From Paramacrobiotus metropolitanus (Eukaryota > Tardigrada > Eutardigrada > Parachela > Macrobiotidae), in the NCBI RefSeq assembly GCF_019649055.1, contig NW_026570251.1, positions 186,001 through 250,000 on the forward strand: a stretch of DNA of 64,000 nt, in the 5' to 3' direction. The number at the start of each line of letters is the position of its first letter. The stretch's first letter is position 1. The notes beneath the pieces were generated by a model. That model made no database searches, was not told the DNA's origin, and was given only the letters and a program-made list of their open reading frames with translations. Both the position numbers and the translations under genes were made by a program. Below, one piece after another: positions 1 through 11,340 of this stretch.

Positions 1-915
1 ACACATACTGTTGCGCATTATCTTCCGATTATCGCAAATTTCTGAATTTTGTTGGTTTTGATATGGCAAACCCAGAATATCGGTAGATTACCACCCACTT
101 AAACTGATGTGTTGGTGTTTTTATTTCAGCTAATAATGCCGTTAAATGTTAACCAAGAACTGTTCACTACACATTCCCCTATTCTATCGCTATCGTTGAC
201 TGTCTACGGACTTGCGAACTCCCAGAGCTTTCATAATAAAGGTACTTTGGAAGACTGGTAGTAGTCGATACTATTCCCATTCATAATAACTATAACAGTT
301 GTCACGATTGTTAAATTAATGTAGTGTATGACTGTACGTACCCGTACAGTGACGTTTAATACAGAGTCTACTCTACACACTACAGAGAAATTCAAGAAAT
401 TAATGGGATAAGGGGCTGTGCTAATGTGCCGTAGCAACGGTGTTGTTGTTGCCCTGCTTAATGTTTAGTTTGTCTAGTTGGCTCAGCAGCGAGCAGGTCG
501 CATTAATAAAGATTACACCGCCGTTACATATACCTACGACCGTGAACACCGTTCAACAAAGACGAAAAGAAAAACCGTATGCACTGCAAAAGAGGGAAAT
601 ATGCCATATATTAGTTCAAAGCCTGTCATCGCGTACCAGTTATCGCTTATCGGAAATTTAGAACAAGTGTACGAAAATAGATAAGACCGAGTCACTCTGT
701 AGTGTATGCTTATTTATCTTATTTATAACCCTGATTATTTATTGCCCACCTCGCAATTATTTATCTGGCGGATTTTGCTATTTCAGGACCATAATCTGTA
801 ATACTTTACAGTTTACAGATACAAGAGCAATTTTACGCTGTAGCTTCTGATGGAGAAAACCACTTCGATTTTAAATAGTTCTGCTTTGTGAAATATCCAA
901 CGAACGCGACAGAAG
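1..915. other. intergenic, no gene seen
   Basis: AT-rich sequence with only short overlapping reading frames on both strands. None resembles a known protein or the repeated families elsewhere in the window. The last 60 bases are the immediate upstream region of the F-box-family N-terminal copy that starts at 916. Confidence 0.6.
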
Positions 916-1502
916 ATGCACCTATACGAAGGTGCCGATCGCCTTGTGTACGAACTGAATGCCGTTGACATGGAAGTGAACGGAATGCTCCAGAACGGCC
1001 ATGTTATCGACTTGGAGGAAATCGAGGGGAATCCTCCGCGTCTGATCGTCGATTTTGGATGCCCAACGCATACAGCGGTCTCGGTAGAATACGGAAAGCT
1101 TTTCCAGTGCTCCCCTAGACCAACCGACGAGCTACCGAGAGAGCGGCGAGATAATAATCCGTCAGAGTCAAGCCGCTGGAACGTTCAGGCGCTTCTACGC
1201 GCCAGTCCCGATCAGCCGTGGAAATGGTACCCCGCCCACGTTCTCCTGGCCCGCTTGAAGGTCTGGAGATGTACGCCCTGGTCGAGGTTATGTTGGACGG
1301 GTATGTCGTTCGCGAGCTGCTTCCACACGTTCAGATTCGAAAACCGCCATCCATGGAGGATTTGCGGAGCCGAACGCTCCAGGTGGGTCACTTTTTCATC
1401 ACGCTTAACCGTGTGGGTGACCGGTACTTGACGACAAAGGTTACGGATCTGTTGGTTTCTATTAGTCGCAAAACAGCAAAACAGATACGTTACGGAAATT
1501 AA
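916..1502 (+). pseudogene. N-terminal domain of F-box family, one-base frameshift
   Basis: The reading frame from 916 begins MHLYEGADRLVY and carries the family signature: AVDMEVNG, GHVIDLEE, LIVDFGCP, EYGKLFQC, then PWKWYPA. Compared with the intact copy at 16421, one G is missing near 1257 (intact reads RLEGLETYALVEV). The frame is lost there but resumes in another frame as EGLEMYALVEV, VRELLPHVQIRKPP and GDRYLTT, and stays open to 1502. No F-box part follows, so the copy is either N-domain only or truncated. With only one lesion visible, a base-calling error is possible. The domain itself is unrecognised. Confidence 0.75.
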
Positions 1503-1939
1503 ATTCTGGCTTAGTTTAGGAACGGGTTGTCGTTCTGTGCATCAGCTTTGTGTCCAGTGCATTTTTAAACTTATAAGAGCTACAATTCTCACAACCAAAC
1601 AAGAACAGTGGATTTCCTTTTCTCTTCTTTCGTTGTTCGACTAACGCTAAACGCGAATGCGGATAAGTCTTGTGTGCAAAAGAAATGGCTTACTAGGCAA
1701 GGCAGACATCCACCATCAGGTTTTAAATTATGGGATTGCTGCTCTTAGTACTTCGCAGCGAGCCTCTAGTTTCCTCCTCATACATTACGGGAAATCTTGT
1801 TTCCACCCGCACGAGATAGTTTGCCAATACATCACTTCTTAACGAGAGTAACATGCCTAATTCATTCATCTGTGTTTCATCCGTAGCGCTGAAAAACATC
1901 GTCTACAGAGTACATGGGCTACTTATACTTTGTTCTGGC
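1503..1939. other. intergenic, no gene seen
   Basis: No recognisable coding or repeat signal. The F-box exon expected downstream of an N-domain copy was looked for and not found. Confidence 0.5.
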
Positions 1940-2530
1940 TATGGTTAGCTACAGCAGCAGCAGTTAAATTCCTTCTGAAAGTCTTTATCAAATCTCCACA
2001 ACTCTGGACGCCCTTCAACAGCTACATTGTGACCGCGCCGGTGTTGGTTTTCATGAAATCTTGCAACAGAAATGTGGCGCAAATTAGCAATTTCTTCGAT
2101 TTCCGCTGGATATTTGGCGAATACTGCTGCTTATTTGTCATAATTAGTAACACTGTTCACAGATTACCAGAGCGAGCATCGCCTCCGTCTTTGTCCTGAT
2201 CAGCATCAGCCGCCTCTGGGCGGTGACCTTTCCAATCAGCTACTGAGTGCGGCGTACGCCCAAACTGGCTGCTTACCTGATCCTTGCGGTCTCCGTCCTC
2301 CTTAATGCGCTGTCGCTGCCAGTTTTTCTCGATCATGCCTGCCGAACTCGCGGACCCGCACTCGGATATTTATGCGTCTATATCATTGGCAATGATTACT
2401 ATTAGCGCGCTCTGTATGGATACATTACGCATAAGTTGCCGCTGGAAAAAATCACTTTTATCTATCCTGTTGTCTTTGGGAAAACGAAGATTCTTCGCAA
2501 AACCAACGTGGACGCGATCATGCAGTCAGT
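1940..2530 (+). pseudogene. rhodopsin-family GPCR remnant
   Basis: Bases 2190-2243 read FVLISISRLWAVTFPISY, the end of transmembrane helix 3 and its intracellular boundary. It matches the equivalent NRLWAVTFPVTY of the receptor at 6132-7678. A TGA follows at 2244. The same frame then continues with a TM4-like stretch (KLAAYLILAVSVLLNALSLP), an extracellular loop, an in-frame TAG near 2403, and KLPLEKITF onward to about 2530. Upstream, 1940-2160 holds weaker helix-like sequence (NSYIVTAPVLVF; ISNTVHRL) in a shifted frame. Two stops and a shift make this a decayed gene copy. Nothing corresponding to TM6 or TM7 was identified. Confidence 0.7.
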
Positions 2531-4989
2531 TAACAAATTTTGTTTTCGTTTTATGTATTTAGATAAATCATTAAGTGCATATTTTGCTTTACATTGTTAG
2601 CTCTATCGTATTATGCTTCTAAATAAATAATTTTATTCGGCCTCAGCCAGCATACATAACAATTCGCCTGCTTAGGTATACACTAATTAAAAGCATCAAA
2701 TTTTTAAACATTAAAAAAGCAAACATTAAAATGTGTGTAAATTCGTCTTCACCCCCACGCTTCTTGTGGCCTATAGCCCGTTTATTGAAATGCTTTCGAT
2801 TAACAATTCATTAGTGAATGATTCATTAAAGGTTTATATTTCCGCGAAGAATAGTGCGGCAACTGTAACAGCATGAAAAAATTTTATAATAAATTCAATT
2901 TGTCATTTTCGTTCGTCTGACTTTATTGGCAATCATTTGCGTGCACTGGGCAGTGGACTGTAGTGGAATTTCAGTTATTAACTACACTACCTAGTGGAAT
3001 TCAGACTGCGGAAACGTTTTCGGTTTTCGGACTTTTGTCATGTATCGGTGTTAGAATTTCTCGATCTGGCCAAAATTCACGAATGCCCTTAATGAAGAGT
3101 ATCTGGTACTGCAGAATTGCACTGTGATCGATAAATGCTTCCGTTTCACTTTTCAAAAATCAAAACGATGCGCTTTCTGAAGTCTGGACCACTTTTTTCA
3201 TAGACCGAAACGAATTATTTACGGACAGTGACCGCAATTGTTGACAAAAGATCTTAACCGATAGTGTACCGGCAAAAGAACAAAAAACTGCAGAAAGCAA
3301 GTTTTATCTCTCAGTCGCGCCTTTCGACCAGGCATTATCTTATGCTTCTGATCAATATGCGATGTGGAGAAAAGCAGTGCAGCATGGTTACTGTGTTATT
3401 ATTGACAGCCGACATCTCATTTCACATGCAACTTGCAGCGACTGTGTAAAAAATATGCATAAAAACCAGCAGTGCATAAACCAGCATAAATGCGCTTACT
3501 GCACAGTTTATGTTCCACAGTTTCTCACTAATTGATTCGTGCTTCTCATAGACTGTTTTCACAATACATATTGTGACAACAATACTGTGCAGCACAGGGC
3601 CGAGGCTTTAAAAATATCACTAATTAATTAGGAAATCTTTGAATGCATCGACCATGTCTTGCACATGACCGGTCCGCCTGTGTGCATGCCACCGGCTGAC
3701 CATTCATGTGTTGGATAAGGAGTTAAGGACATGCCAAACAGCGACCGATACGGGAGCTTTCCACACCGGCGTTTTGCGGTCGGTCATTATACAGCGAAGA
3801 AATGTTCACCACAAGCAGTAGCAGCGTTAAGCAGCGCGTTGTTACTTTGTGCTATTGATGTTATTAAATAACATTCATTCATCACAACGCTCTTGCCATG
3901 ATAAAAATGTTTACTATGGCAAGCGCACCCTGATGAACGCTGACAAGAAGAAAGAACCGTTGCTTTGCTCATCTCTTTTTCTGCTGTTCTACTATTGCCA
4001 AAAGCTTTTGTAGTTTGTGTATGAAAGGAACGCCTCATTAACACCGATCAGACACTCTGAATCAAAGATCATAATATGTGCGTCTGCTTTGCGTGCAATT
4101 GAGGAAGAATTCCTGACGAACGGTAACACCCATCGCAGTCTATAGACACCTGTGTACAGGCGAAAACTTTTAAAAGTGCAATGACTAGAAGTTTGCAACC
4201 ATCCATGCTGCAGATAATTGTAAGCAGCGATTAAAAATCACATAAATGGGCAGCAAAATAAACAACAAGCTCGTATAATATTATTGCGAACGTCATATTA
4301 GCAAAACCTTAAGATATTCTATAATCGAACGCATATGGCGGCGCAAATACGTTTTTGTTAAGAAGAATTCTTTTTGGCTCCTGCTCTCAGTCGGTTCTTA
4401 TTCTTGCAATGCGGTTTAAACACGTTATTCTAGTAAAAATCTAGATTGCAAGAAAAAGAATGCTTAATGTTACATTGTAACAAATGTCATGGTTCATGAA
4501 AGGTCTCACACAAAATTAAGAAAACTTACTGAAACAGCCCGGTGAATTTTGTACACCACGAGAAAAAATGCCAAGCAGTTTACCCCGAAATTTTTCTCTG
4601 TCTCATTGCAGCTAATTTCCATTATCTGTTTTTTTCTTTCCATTATCTGTTTTTTTATCACATTCGTAACACTGTGGTTAACAGGAGCTGAGTGCCTTTC
4701 AGACGGAAGACACAAAAAAAGTCAACTCCATAATGCCTTTTGTAAGTAAACGGATTGGATCGGGAGATCTTTTTTGCCATTTTCTACAGCATGGTTTTGT
4801 TTGTTTTGCTTTTTTGCCATTTTCTACAGCATGGTTATACTGAGCCACAAGCGCATCCAGTCATAGCGAATCCATTATCTTCCTTTTATTCTTCGTACTT
4901 TCGCTTCCGGACGTTTCAATTACTGAACCTTATAAAACTGTCGCACGATGGCTAGCAAGTGCCCATATCAGTCCATCGCTTTACGATTA
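2531..4989. other. long AT-rich spacer
   Basis: About 2.4 kb without recognisable coding sequence. It contains short direct repeats (a 19-base unit starting TTCCATTATC twice at about 4616-4657, and the pair at 4771-4836). The end merges into the F-box remnant that begins near 4990. Confidence 0.5.
4771..4836. repeat. 26-base direct repeat pair
   Basis: A 26-base unit beginning TTTTTGCCATTTTCTACAGC occurs at 4771-4796 and again at 4811-4836, separated by 14 T-rich bases. The two copies are identical by eye. It may be a local slippage duplication. Confidence 0.75.
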
Positions 4990-5737
4990 GACGATTACCT
5001 CTAATCATACTAATACATATGCCACTTTGGCGTCCGTCTGTGATCGCGTTCTGTCGGCGCCCTGTCAAATGCGCTGCTCGTTGTACCCAGACAATACATT
5101 CCCCTTCCATATCGTAGCGTTCAGCTTGAAGAATGCGAATGCCAGTGCCGGGGAGCTTTGGGAACTACTTGAGCGGAACATGGATTGTTCTGACCTTCTG
5201 GATATGATACCGTAGCGCAGTGGACTGAGAGTGCGATTAACGAGGATTACAATGCTGACAAAAGGAGACTTACAGAGGTGCCGGTTCTATACTACGTTAA
5301 CACTTGTGCGATATTGACGTGTCCAGAGTATTATTACGTATATTCCTACCGGGTTTCTTCTACGTACTCGTATAAATACAACGCGTTGATAATGGTGGTG
5401 ATTACAAGTTAATTTAATGTGTTGGTGCAGATTTTGCTTAAGTACCAGACTGGTGATCCGCGTTCGGGTGCATACTGTTCCGACAAGAAGTGGACACTGG
5501 ACAACCTCAGTGATTTAGATATGAACAAACTGAACAAAATCTGTTTGGCGACTTTGGCGCGATGCGTGGAATTCGAAAAAAAAGGACGGCCCGACTCGTC
5601 AGTACGACCCGTATGAATCCGAGCCATCGTCCGAAGACGATAAGTGCAGTGGAAGCTCCGAGGAAGAATCAACGGAAAACGGCGCCTCTTCGGTAGAAGA
5701 GAGTATCGCAGAAGATGACCGACAAGAAGGCGTTTAG
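4990..5737 (+). pseudogene. C-terminal half of F-box family gene, decayed
   Basis: Bases from about 5010 read ASVCDRVLSAP, FHIVAFSLKNANA and LWELLERNMDCSDLLD. This parallels ASVCDRILW and VWDLLEMHMDCSDLLD of the intact copy at 16421-18544. At about 5200 a short deletion shifts the frame, although DNA similarity continues to a GAG|GTGCC donor near 5278. The last exon starts near 5431 after a TGCAG acceptor (ILLKYQTGDPRSGAYC, WTLDNLSDLDMNKLNKICL). It is frameshifted again in an A-run near 5580, after which the acidic SSEDD and SSEEEST tail continues in another frame to a TAG at 5735. The intron position matches the intact paralogues. The F-box motif itself is absent. Confidence 0.8.
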
Positions 5738-6131
5738 CTGGAGGATCTTACCGTTGAATAAAACCCGGTCAAAGCTATCGAGTTAGACCCGTTATACAAA
5801 GTAGCCATTAACAGCCACATAGCACGTTTTAACAAGCAGCGCTCGGTTAATTGAACTGAACAACTAGCATTACCGAAAGAGAGGAAAAGATATGCGATGG
5901 GGCTCAGTACATCGATATTCAATTACTTATCCAATCATTAATACCAACATGTGTCTACTGTAAAGGCAAAATAGTTAATATTTCCTGGTGGTCAATCGTC
6001 TGGTTGTTCGTGCTAATCGTTAAAGTAGGAAAGTAAAGGTAGCATTTTTCTTGTGCCTATTTATAACGCAGAATTTAAATTTTTTAACCTACAGTACACT
6101 GTAGACAGCATCGTACTTTATGCATTGCTAG
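5738..6131. other. spacer between F-box remnant and GPCR
   Basis: No gene or repeat is seen. It lies downstream of both neighbours, since the F-box remnant is on the plus strand and the receptor on the minus strand. Confidence 0.5.
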
Positions 6132-7678
6132 TTAGAAGAGCTGCCTTTTCCGGAAGTTGCGCAGCTCCCTTAATGCCAGCATAAAAAGCAGCGGATCGAC
6201 CGCAGTTTGCGCGGTATACACCATTGTGACAATGTTGAAAATATTGGTATCATAAACCCCGCCAAAGCTGATAAAACAATTGTACAGGAAGTAGGGCGTC
6301 AGTAAAAAGAAAACTGAAGCCGTTGATAGAGTCAACACCCAGAAGGCGCTGGCATTCTGCCGTTTCCGATGAGAGATACGAAGCCGCTATCCCGTTCCTC
6401 TTTGCACACTAGCTAAACTGCCGTCTTCCATATTGCGTAATGCGTCGTCACCTAAGAAAAGCCAGGAGTCAGACCAACTTCGAGATTCTGTCAGACGGTT
6501 TACCAGATTCCGTTGATTGAAAGCGTTGCCGCAACGTCGACCACAGAGAAACGGAAGTAATCGGTTGGTGAGACACACCGGGGCGGATGCGCTGCCGTTG
6601 ATGATGCTTGACGAGAATGAAAGGGTACACGGTGACAATTAAGAGAATCAGTAGCGTGAAGATAATTTCCGTGGCGGCATTCCATGCTATCAATTTGTCG
6701 CTGGTGATTAGGTTGATCATGCAGCCATAATCTTCTAATGGTAGCGCGTTAAATTTATTAATGATTACTCCTGGCAGCATTAACGCATGGATAACGATCC
6801 ACATTGAAAGACAAATAAGAGCGCCGACCTTCCTGAAAAATATTGGAATAAAAATCCAGTTTACTCGCAACAGGAGGTACTGTTACCACAAAAACAAACT
6901 AGAAACGATACAGAAAATACAAAAAAGTTTCATTTTTTTCTCCTAAATTTTGCGTTAGCTCATATAACTAAAACGCCGATTTCTATCAATGATGAATGAA
7001 GAAACATACTTAAGCTAAAATTATTCATACTGAAGTACAAGTACTGCAAATACAGCTATGCTAGTTTTTCCGGTAATGTACTGTTTTGTCTTTTTAACTG
7101 ATTTTAGTCAGCTTTATAAATAACTGAATAAAAAAATTAAAGTTGGTTTAGAAGGAGCCAGATGTAGAACTAGGCACGGAGGTCAATGGCACTGGCTGAA
7201 GTTATTTAATTACTAATAACTATTGCTGCCGCTTGCATAGTGACCAAAGGACAATCGGGTACCTGGTGTGCATTCGTTTATACGTGACAGGAAACGTGAC
7301 CGCCCAAAGCCGGTTAATCGTAATCAGTAGATGGCACAGCAGCGAAACCGATCCCACCACATAGGAGAAGTATAAATACAAGTCACAGAAGGTGATGCTG
7401 AACCACCAGACCTGGTATCCTCCGACCAGCATCGCCAGCGGACCGTTGCTTATCAGCACCACGAGATTTGTACCCAGCAGATTGAAAATATAGATGTAGA
7501 AAGGGTTCAGCAGTAACTCGCGTTTATGGATAAGAATGGACAGCACCATGGTATTGAAAACAATCGCCACGAAGCATATAATCAACCCACCAATGGTATA
7601 ATACGTCCAAGCAAAGTCCGAGACCATCGCCTTTGATGTGTTCGTCCTTGAGGCGTTGACATTATCGCTAGGATTCAT
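6132..7678 (-). pseudogene. rhodopsin-family GPCR with one in-frame stop
   Basis: Three minus-strand exons fit: 7678-7263, 6832-6504 and 6451-6132. The introns are 430 bases (CAG|GTACC to TTTTTCAG) and 52 bases (CTG|GTAAAC to TTTTCTTAG), phases 2 and 1, giving 355 codons with the stop. Seven hydrophobic helices follow in order: TM1 near residues 25-48, TM2 58-84, TM3 ending ITINRLWAV (an NRL in place of DRY), TM4 KVGALICLSMWIVIHALM, TM5 EIIFTLLILLIVTVYPFIL, TM6 WVLTLSTASVFFLLTPYFLY and TM7 AQTAVDPLLFML, where DPLLF stands in for NPxxY. The extracellular Cys pair (FCDLY, DYGCM) and N-terminal NAS and NTS sequons are present. The only lesion is TAG at 6389-6387, in intracellular loop 3 between TM5 and TM6. 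The ligand is unknown. It may be a recent pseudogene, a null allele or a sequence error. Confidence 0.75.
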
Positions 7679-8705
7679 GTTCTCACACAAAAAATGCAGT
7701 TCTGTCAGCAGGCACAGCACATGTACGGTACTCCTAAGTTGCCAGGAGCGATCAACGGAAAGGCATCATCGGGAAGCAACACGGTCTGCGCACTCCGATC
7801 AGGGAAACCGAGAAGCGTAAACGGTAGTTGGCGGTAGCGTGTTGCGTGACAGGCATTCATTTTACAAGACATTAATGAACGGGCATGTGTTCTCCAAGGG
7901 CAAAGTGCTTCTGGAAACTTCTTCCGCCTGTCTCAAAGGTTTGATAATTACCTTCCATATCAGACAGGATAGGCCAGTTAGATATTTTGCAAATACTTGT
8001 ACAAGGAATCAGCGGACGAACATACTAATCTCAACTATTAAAGCGGTCACGTTTCCCTCGCATTTATACCGCATCTGTAATGCTATCTGTTTCAAGGATT
8101 CTGTTTGCAATGCGGTGGACATTCGCATCTGCACCCAAGCCGACGCTCTGGGAAATATAATTTTGTTCCCGGAGGACGCCAGTGCCTATAGTTATGTATC
8201 GCTAACACACCCCGTTGCGGCAGTTTCTTGCTGCTGCTTAGGTTATCCTTAGAAAGATCGTAGTTAAGCATCAACTAAAGCATAAGGGAATTGACCACAG
8301 TCACTTCTCATGGCACTAAATTCGAGTACATGCCGGAAAACTTTTGTTTTCCGGCTTTTGTAATTTGATTCTCTGACACTTTTTTGTTTTGCTTTAAGGC
8401 ATTTTTTAGCCAGATGTTTTGTATGCATTAGTATGAAGGCCGTTCGTACGGAAAACATGCGATTCGGGAGAAAGTTCCAGAAAGTTTAAGTATCATTATG
8501 GGCAGTTCTTCTGCAAATTTGCTTATGCGTCATTTATTTAGCCGCAGTGCTACATTCGGTGCTATCACATGCTACCTTCTGTTATTTCCGAAGAGATGAT
8601 TCATATTTTTTTCACATTTTGCACCTTACAAAAAGAATACAATTTCATACTTCTTAATTTTCTAAATTTTTTTTCTAAATTCATTTGCTACAGCTGATGT
8701 ATTGC
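7679..8705. other. upstream region of GPCR, no gene seen
   Basis: This is the 5' flank of the minus-strand receptor plus about 800 bases of spacer. A plus-strand open frame near 7839-8252 lacks a convincing start and any family resemblance, so I do not call it. Confidence 0.45.
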
Positions 8706-8868
8706 ACAAGCCTGTCCGGTAATTTCTGTCGTAAAGATACAGCTAGCGCGAAGTTTGCGCTTAAAACGATGACCACCTCAGTGGCGCCTCACTACGTTTG
8801 GCGTAACACGTAAATTTGTAGATTTCGTTGTATAAAACAGGCAGAAATTACCGGGCAGGCTTGTACAG
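8706..8868. mobile_element. MITE-like element with inverted ends
   Basis: The block starts with ACAAGCCTGTCCGGTAATTT and ends with the reverse complement of nearly the same string (GAAATTACCGGGCAGGCTTGT), with one mismatch in about 23 bases. The total is about 160 bases and there is no coding capacity. A partly related sequence (GGGCAGGCTT, then GCGCCACTGGCGCC) lies at about 27935-27990, so this is probably one member of a dispersed non-autonomous DNA transposon family. No clear target duplication was seen. Confidence 0.6.
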
Positions 8869-9141
8869 AGTACATTATGATATACTGTATAAGGCTACAT
8901 TTGCACAGCGTACAACAATGCAAGAGCCCAAAGCAGCGGATTTATCAACCTTCTTCTTTCAATTTTAAAATTTTCGGCATTGCAAATAATAAAACAGCTT
9001 TACAGAATACAGCAACTAAGCATCAGGAGCTAGGTAAAGGAATTTGAGTGAAAGATTATCTCCTGTTCGTTATCGTTTGTAATTTTATAAGCATGTTTTT
9101 GTTGCTCATACAGATTTTGTTATGGATTTCCTTCTTTTTTT
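8869..9141. other. short spacer
   Basis: No feature seen. Confidence 0.4.
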
Positions 9142-9530
9142 TCCATGTCGTCGACTTGGAAGAAAAAGAAGGAAATCCGTTCCTAATGATTATCGGTTTT
9201 GATTGTCCAACTCAAATAGCGGTAACAGTTAAATGTGGTAAGCTTTTCATCTGCTCCAACAAGCTGTTCGATAATCTAGCAAAAGAATGACCAGACAACG
9301 GTTCCCCGAAAGGACACGAGTTTGACGCGCAGGCACTGCTGCGCGCCCTTCTTGATGGCCTTAGGAAATGGCATCCAGCTTAGGTTTTTTCGGTCGTTTG
9401 GAGGGTCTGGAAACCTATGTGCTGGTGGAGGTCATGCTAAATGGGCATTCTATCCGCGGAGTGCTACCAAACGTCCAGATTCGCAAATCACCACTGCAAA
9501 ACCGACCATCCCACCACTGTCTCGACAGCC
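9142..9530 (+). pseudogene. N-terminal domain of F-box family, 5' truncated and broken
   Basis: Resemblance to the intact N-domain at 16421 begins at 9145 with VVDLEEKEGNP and continues with IGFDCPTQIAVTV, CGKLFICS and a TGA at about 9288. It resumes with FDAQALLRA, a degraded RKWHPA, a TAG, and then, in another frame, GRLEGLETYVLVEV and VLPNVQIRKS to about 9515. The first 25 or so residues of the domain are missing and replaced by unrelated hydrophobic sequence. The order and spacing of motifs leave little doubt of the relationship. It cannot encode the domain. Confidence 0.75.
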
Positions 9531-10212
9531 AGAACGCATTTTACTAGGTCTGCTGGAAACTTTGATCTTCTTGAATCATGACCACGTAATATTCAGTAGT
9601 CTTGAATGAATTTATAATGTTTTATCAACATTCGGCTTTAAAAAAAAAAGTCAGACAGAAAGAAAACCTAACAATGTCTTTGCGCATGAAGCTGTTCAAA
9701 ACTGTTTCTTAAGGATCTGTCGCTCGCAGTAGGTTGACCGTCGACCACAGTTTAAAGTTGCAAAGGTTCCACGGGCGGGTGCCATTGTTTTGTAATTCTT
9801 AACTGTGCAATGTTGGCCGTAGTGATATGATTTACGACTGTTATGTCGCGACAAGAGCATCAATAAAGAGCATGATTTCTCAAGGCAAAAATTAGCTACG
9901 ACTTAAGAGTACTTTTAATTTGTCTTCTGTGGAAAATGATGCTATACAAAGGTGTCATTGCATGTTTAGGGTTACCTAATTTAAAAGACAGCAAGCTGGC
10001 AGCAGCACATCCCGCGTTAACTTGGATTGTTTAGCTCTACACTGCGAACTGCGTATTAACTCTAGGCTGCAGTAGAACTGTAGCTGTTTTTTTTAGCGAT
10101 GGCTTAGCGATCGTTAGGCGCGAAATTCAGTTCATAAAGGAGGAATGCTTCATTATTGAAAATATATAAATATTGAGAACGAGTGATTTTTGCAAAACTC
10201 GAAGTAATTTTG
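9531..10212. other. spacer, no gene seen
   Basis: AT-rich sequence without a recognisable feature. Confidence 0.4.
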
Positions 10213-10302
10213 TTACTTTGTCACAGAAGGCGGAGCCGCAGGCGGGGCCGGAGCCGTAGGCTGCGGCACGAGCAGACCTTGCGGAGCAGCAACCGAGGCA
10301 AC
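10213..10302 (-). CDS. possible terminal exon, Pro/Ala-rich peptide
   Basis: On the minus strand an AG (ATAACAG) precedes 30 codons reading VASVAAPQGLLVPQPT then APAPPAAPPSVTK and a TAA. The stretch is much more GC-rich than its surroundings, and the composition resembles the Pro-rich tail of the small secreted family member at 31201. No upstream exon or start codon was identified. It could equally be a chance low-complexity stretch. I do not recognise a family. Confidence 0.2.
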   Translation of the reverse strand, partial: VASVAAPQGLLVPQPTAPAPPAAPPSVTK

Positions 10303-10577
10303 CTGTTATACACTTCTGAGTTCCCAATTAACAAGCGATGAAAGAAATATAACAATGCCTTTTAATGACTGTTTGTTTTTTCGTAAACTACCGTTTAAGC
10401 GTTGGGAACACAAAACAATAGAAAACCAGTTGGAAACCGGAAGGTTTTTTGATAACTTTATTGCCTAATTAGAGTGTTTGATTCAATCAACATTTCATGA
10501 CTGAAAGGATAACGGCACCTTCAAATCAGATACAGTTCGACAGAGCGCGCAATGGTAAAAATATTTCATTGATGGTT

Positions 10578-11340
10578 TGATATAAGGTCACCACTCCGCA
10601 CAAAACGTTTCGCTGCCTTTTACTCCGTGCACAACCGTTTGCACTACTTGCAGTCCTTGCACAACGTTTTCGGGCGTTAACTTTTTTTCTGTAGAATACC
10701 TTTCATACTGCCATTCATTCGGTACACTACCAATCCACGCTACCCTACTCAGTGCACTACCGCACTTTTATATACATTTAAAATACTAAATTATATTACT
10801 TCGGAAAAGCAGAAATTTTGCTGAGATTACTGTTGTAAACGTTGCTGTTCAAAATCAAAAACAGTCGAGATCGTGTGTTTTACGCGTTGGCATTTGCGGC
10901 AGAGATTGGCCTTTATGGGAAATATCCCGCGGCAGCTCCTTGCACACGTAGAGACCTACGAAACTGGGTAGAAAATTCGTTCAAAAGCGTCACTTTCCAA
11001 AACCATGCGAAGAAAAACCGGCACACGGGCGCCTAGAGTTATTTACTCACCGTCAAGGGAATTCGATTTTATAACTGCCGATGATGCTTTGAATTATGCG
11101 AAGTTCCAGAAATAACTTTGCTGTGAAAAAATTAAGACGGAATATAGCGCACGCAGTAAAGGTAGTGCAGATTGCCGAATGGTTATACTCTGTGTACGGA
11201 GTCAAAAGCAGTGTTCAAAAGATAGTGTACCGAATGAAAGGTAACTCAAGAAGATTGTGCATGGAACGAAAGATAGTGCAAAAGGTTCTTTACGGAGTAA
11301 AATGTAGCGAATGGTTGTGTGTGGAGTAGTCACCCAAATA
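10578..11340. mobile_element. foldback element with long imperfect inverted repeats
   Basis: About 200 bases at the left (10578-10790) are imperfectly inverted at the right (11135-11340). For example, CCTTTTACTCCGTGCACAAC at the left is mirrored by a copy near 11265-11310. Each arm is built from repeated short units of the type GCACTAC, GCACAAC, CCATTC and ACTCCGT at roughly 20-base spacing. An open frame across the right arm (11096-11329) merely reflects this periodicity. No transposase is seen, so it would be non-autonomous. Confidence 0.55.

Noticed and set aside
11096-11329. 77-codon frame rich in Val, Lys and Glu with periodic spacing
   Set aside because: The periodicity follows the repeated units of the foldback arm, and the inverted left arm has no counterpart protein.
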